Source: an uncultured Burkholderiales bacterium (GTDB lineage: Bacteria; Pseudomonadota; Gammaproteobacteria; Burkholderiales; Burkholderiaceae_C). From it: 64,000 nt of DNA. The notes under the pieces were generated by a model. It searched no databases, was not told where the DNA came from, and worked only from the letters and a program-made list of their open reading frames with translations. Below, piece by piece: positions 62,060 through 64,000 of the stretch. Every line of letters starts with the position of its first letter. The stretch's first letter is position 1. The position numbers were made by a program, and so were the translations under genes. The DNA is taken from NCBI GenBank assembly GCA_945952065.1, contig CAMFGY010000008.1, positions 1-64,000 of the forward strand. Reading direction: 5' to 3'.

Positions 62060-64000
62060 ATGGCAAATAGCAAGCACACCGTGCCGGCGAAGGGCTGCAA
62101 ACGCCGCAGCGTGGTCAGTGTTTTGGGCCTGAGCGTGCAAGCCGCGTTCCCGACGCTGGGGGCAGGCCTTGTGCACAAGGCCTGGGCCGCTGAGCCTTTG
62201 TCCGCGCCAGACGGAGCACCAGACAGAGCGGCAGGCAAGCCGCAGGCCGAGCTTTTTTTCCGCGCGCCGCAAATGACCGGGGCAGTCTTGTCGCCCGATG
62301 GCCAGCGCCTCGCCATGCGCACACGCGGCCCCCATGGCCGCATGATGCTGACCGTGTTGACGCTGGCGACCATGAGCCCGCAAGTGGTTTACAGCTCCGA
62401 CGCTGCTGACGTCAATACCGTCGTCTGGGTCAATCACGAGCGGCTCGCCTTTGACCTGACGGACCTCGAGACGCCGGCCGGCAAGGTCGATGCCGCGCCG
62501 GGGCTGTTTGCGGTCAATGCCGATGGCTCGGGCTTCAAGCAGTTGGTGGAGCGCCAGCGGGTCTGGCTCCGCAATGGCAATGACACTCAGAATCTCTTGC
62601 CTTGGAACACGTTTTTGCTCAACGGCGACACACAGCGCCAGGGCGAGTCGGTGTTGGCCGCCCGGCCTGAGAGTTATGACGAAAAGGGGATTGGCTTTAT
62701 CAAGCTCCTGCGCCTGAACACGCGCAATGGTCGCAGCGAAGAGATCGACGGGCCTTTGCATTCGGTGGGCTGGTGGACCGACCCCCAAGGCCATTTGCGT
62801 GTGGCCCAGACCCGCGAGGGTGCCAAGGGCGCGATTCGTTGGCGTGATCCGGAAACCGGGGTCTGGCGGGTCTTGGTTGAATATGACGCCATCACCGGGG
62901 GCGATTTGAGCGTGCGCCAGATCGACAGCGAAGGCAAGCTGTACGTGACCGCACGCAATGGCCGCGACAAGCAGGCGCTGTGGTTGCTGGACCCCAAGAC
63001 CGGGGCCTGGTCCAGCGAGCCCTTGGCCGAGTCGCCGCTCTTTGATGTGGACGCCCAGTTGATCGCCCGCCAAGACAAAGTGTTAGGGCTGCGCTTTCGC
63101 ATCGACGCCGAAGTGACGCAGTGGCTGGACGGCGAGATGCGCGCTTTGCAGGCCCACATTGACAAAGTGCTGCCGCGCACCGTCAACCGCCTGAGTGTGC
63201 CTTGGCAGGGCGCAAGCCCCTGGGTCTTGGTGCAAGCCTTTGCAGACATCCAGCCCAGCTTGTATTTCTTGTTCAATCGCGAGACCAAGAAGTTCACCCG
63301 CCTGGGGGCTCAGCGGCCCGATATCGTGGCCAAGACGCAGGCCAGCAGCGATATGGTGCGGTTCAAGGCCCGCGATGGCTTGGAGATTCCGGCTTGGTTG
63401 ACGCTGCCGCCGGGGATGGAGGCCGCCTCGGCCAAAAAACTGCCCCTGGTGGTGCTGGTCCACGGCGGCCCCTTTGTCCACGGCCCTAGCTGGCATTGGG
63501 ATGCTGAGGTGCAGTTGTTGGCGGCACGAGGTTATGCGGTTTTGCAACCCCAGTTCCGCGGCACGCTGGGGTTTGGTCTGGCGCACCATCAAGCCGGCTG
63601 GCGCCAGTGGGGCAAGGCCATGCAGACCGACCTGGCCGATGCGGCGAACTGGGCTGTCGCTCAAGGCTGGGCCGACCCTGAACGCATGGCGATTGCCGGC
63701 GCCAGCTATGGTGGCTATGCGGCGCTGATGGGCGTCTTGCGCAACCCCGAACTGTTCCGTTGCGCTATCTCTTGGGTGGGCGTGACGGATCTGGACTTGC
63801 TGTACAGCACCTCTTGGGACGATGTGTCGACGGTATTCAAGACCCATGGCCTGCCCAAGCTGCTGGGCGACCGGGTGCAAGATGCGGCCGAGCTGAAGGC
63901 CCATTCACCTTTGACCCACGCGGCTGCAATCAAGGCGCCGGTTCTGTTGGCCTATGGCAGCGCAGACCGCCGCGTGCCCTTGGTGCATGGCGAGCGCTTC
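62060..64000 (+). CDS. S9-family prolyl oligopeptidase-like peptidase (3' end beyond window)
   Basis: 647 codons visible from ATG 62060, with GGAGG ten bases upstream. N-terminal exported signal (about 14-43) with a CKRRSVVSVLGLS stretch that might be Tat. A beta-propeller part follows (about 60-380, with FRAPQMTGAVLSPDGQRLAM), then an alpha/beta-hydrolase domain: LVHGGPFVHGPSWHWD, Ser549 in GASYGGYAA, Asp636 in GSADRRVP. The catalytic His should lie about 30 residues past the window edge. It cleaves peptides, often after Pro. Independent transcription is implied by the preceding terminator. Confidence 0.93.
   Translation, partial: MANSKHTVPAKGCKRRSVVSVLGLSVQAAFPTLGAGLVHKAWAAEPLSAPDGAPDRAAGKPQAELFFRAPQMTGAVLSPDGQRLAMRTRGPHGRMMLTVLTLATMSPQVVYSSDAADVNTVVWVNHERLAFDLTDLETPAGKVDAAPGLFAVNADGSGFKQLVERQRVWLRNGNDTQNLLPWNTFLLNGDTQRQGESVLAARPESYDEKGIGFIKLLRLNTRNGRSEEIDGPLHSVGWWTDPQGHLRVAQTREGAKGAIRWRDPETGVWRVLVEYDAITGGDLSVRQIDSEGKLYVTARNGRDKQALWLLDPKTGAWSSEPLAESPLFDVDAQLIARQDKVLGLRFRIDAEVTQWLDGEMRALQAHIDKVLPRTVNRLSVPWQGASPWVLVQAFADIQPSLYFLFNRETKKFTRLGAQRPDIVAKTQASSDMVRFKARDGLEIPAWLTLPPGMEAASAKKLPLVVLVHGGPFVHGPSWHWDAEVQLLAARGYAVLQPQFRGTLGFGLAHHQAGWRQWGKAMQTDLADAANWAVAQGWADPERMAIAGASYGGYAALMGVLRNPELFRCAISWVGVTDLDLLYSTSWDDVSTVFKTHGLPKLLGDRVQDAAELKAHSPLTHAAAIKAPVLLAYGSADRRVPLVHGERF

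Overview
The window is GC-rich chromosomal DNA of a betaproteobacterium, most likely a Burkholderiales member of the Roseateles / Rubrivivax / Leptothrix type. Pointers are the kynBUA plus 2-aminobenzoyl-CoA gene set, a glucokinase fused to an RpiR/HexR-type regulator, a PEP-CTERM protein, tandem TPR-GGDEF proteins and several orphan family-3 periplasmic binding proteins. The genus is inferred from gene content only. I see no rRNA gene, intact tRNA, IS element or CRISPR array. Both ends cut a gene: a P4-type integrase on the left and an S9 peptidase on the right.

Layout. 1-1.3 kb: edge of a probable integrative element. 1.4-9.6 kb: a small hypothetical gene, a LytS/LytTR-type two-component pair, a small membrane protein, a large aminopeptidase P, and a periplasmic binding protein in operon with a PAS histidine kinase. 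9.7-22.2 kb: an aromatic amino acid catabolic block. The kynBUA operon turns tryptophan into anthranilate. A divergent operon of nine genes (monooxygenase/reductase, SDR, MarR, enoyl-CoA hydratase, acyl-CoA dehydrogenase, 2-aminobenzoate-CoA ligase, thioesterase, RidA-like, glutaryl-CoA dehydrogenase) takes anthranilate through CoA thioesters to central metabolism. A sigma70-like promoter overlaps a perfect inverted repeat that is a good MarR operator candidate.

22.6-30.5 kb: a DUF6172 protein, two tandem TPR-TM-GGDEF diguanylate cyclases, and a tyrosine catabolic unit (hppD, a VOC protein and a divergent LysR regulator). 30.5-38.9 kb: a binding-protein pseudogene broken by one amber codon, a small protein with a TTG start, a kinase-like protein, an M13 zinc metallopeptidase, two more orphan binding proteins and a MalZ-like GH13 enzyme. 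39.0-45.5 kb: a c-di-GMP-I (GEMM) riboswitch in the leader of a chemotaxis receptor, a MalT-like regulator without ATPase domain, a MATE exporter and a minimal GGDEF protein.

45.6-54.4 kb: an aminophosphonate island made of a LysR regulator, a 2-aminoethylphosphonate-type ABC importer, an FAD amine oxidase and phosphonoacetaldehyde hydrolase. It has no PhnW transaminase and is followed by a Tat-exported PhoD phosphatase. 54.7-64 kb: a PEP-CTERM protein, then a sugar block with glucokinase-HexR, a second glucokinase and a TonB-dependent receptor. TGTAG-N5-CTACA-like sites lie in its intergenic regions. The window ends in an S9 peptidase.

The most rewarding items are the riboswitch-chemoreceptor pair beside three diguanylate cyclases, the RidA-like protein lacking the usual substrate-binding Arg in a CoA-thioester pathway, the oxidase-PhnX route without a transaminase, and the candidate HexR sites. 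I found no gene set that I would call a wholly undescribed system.
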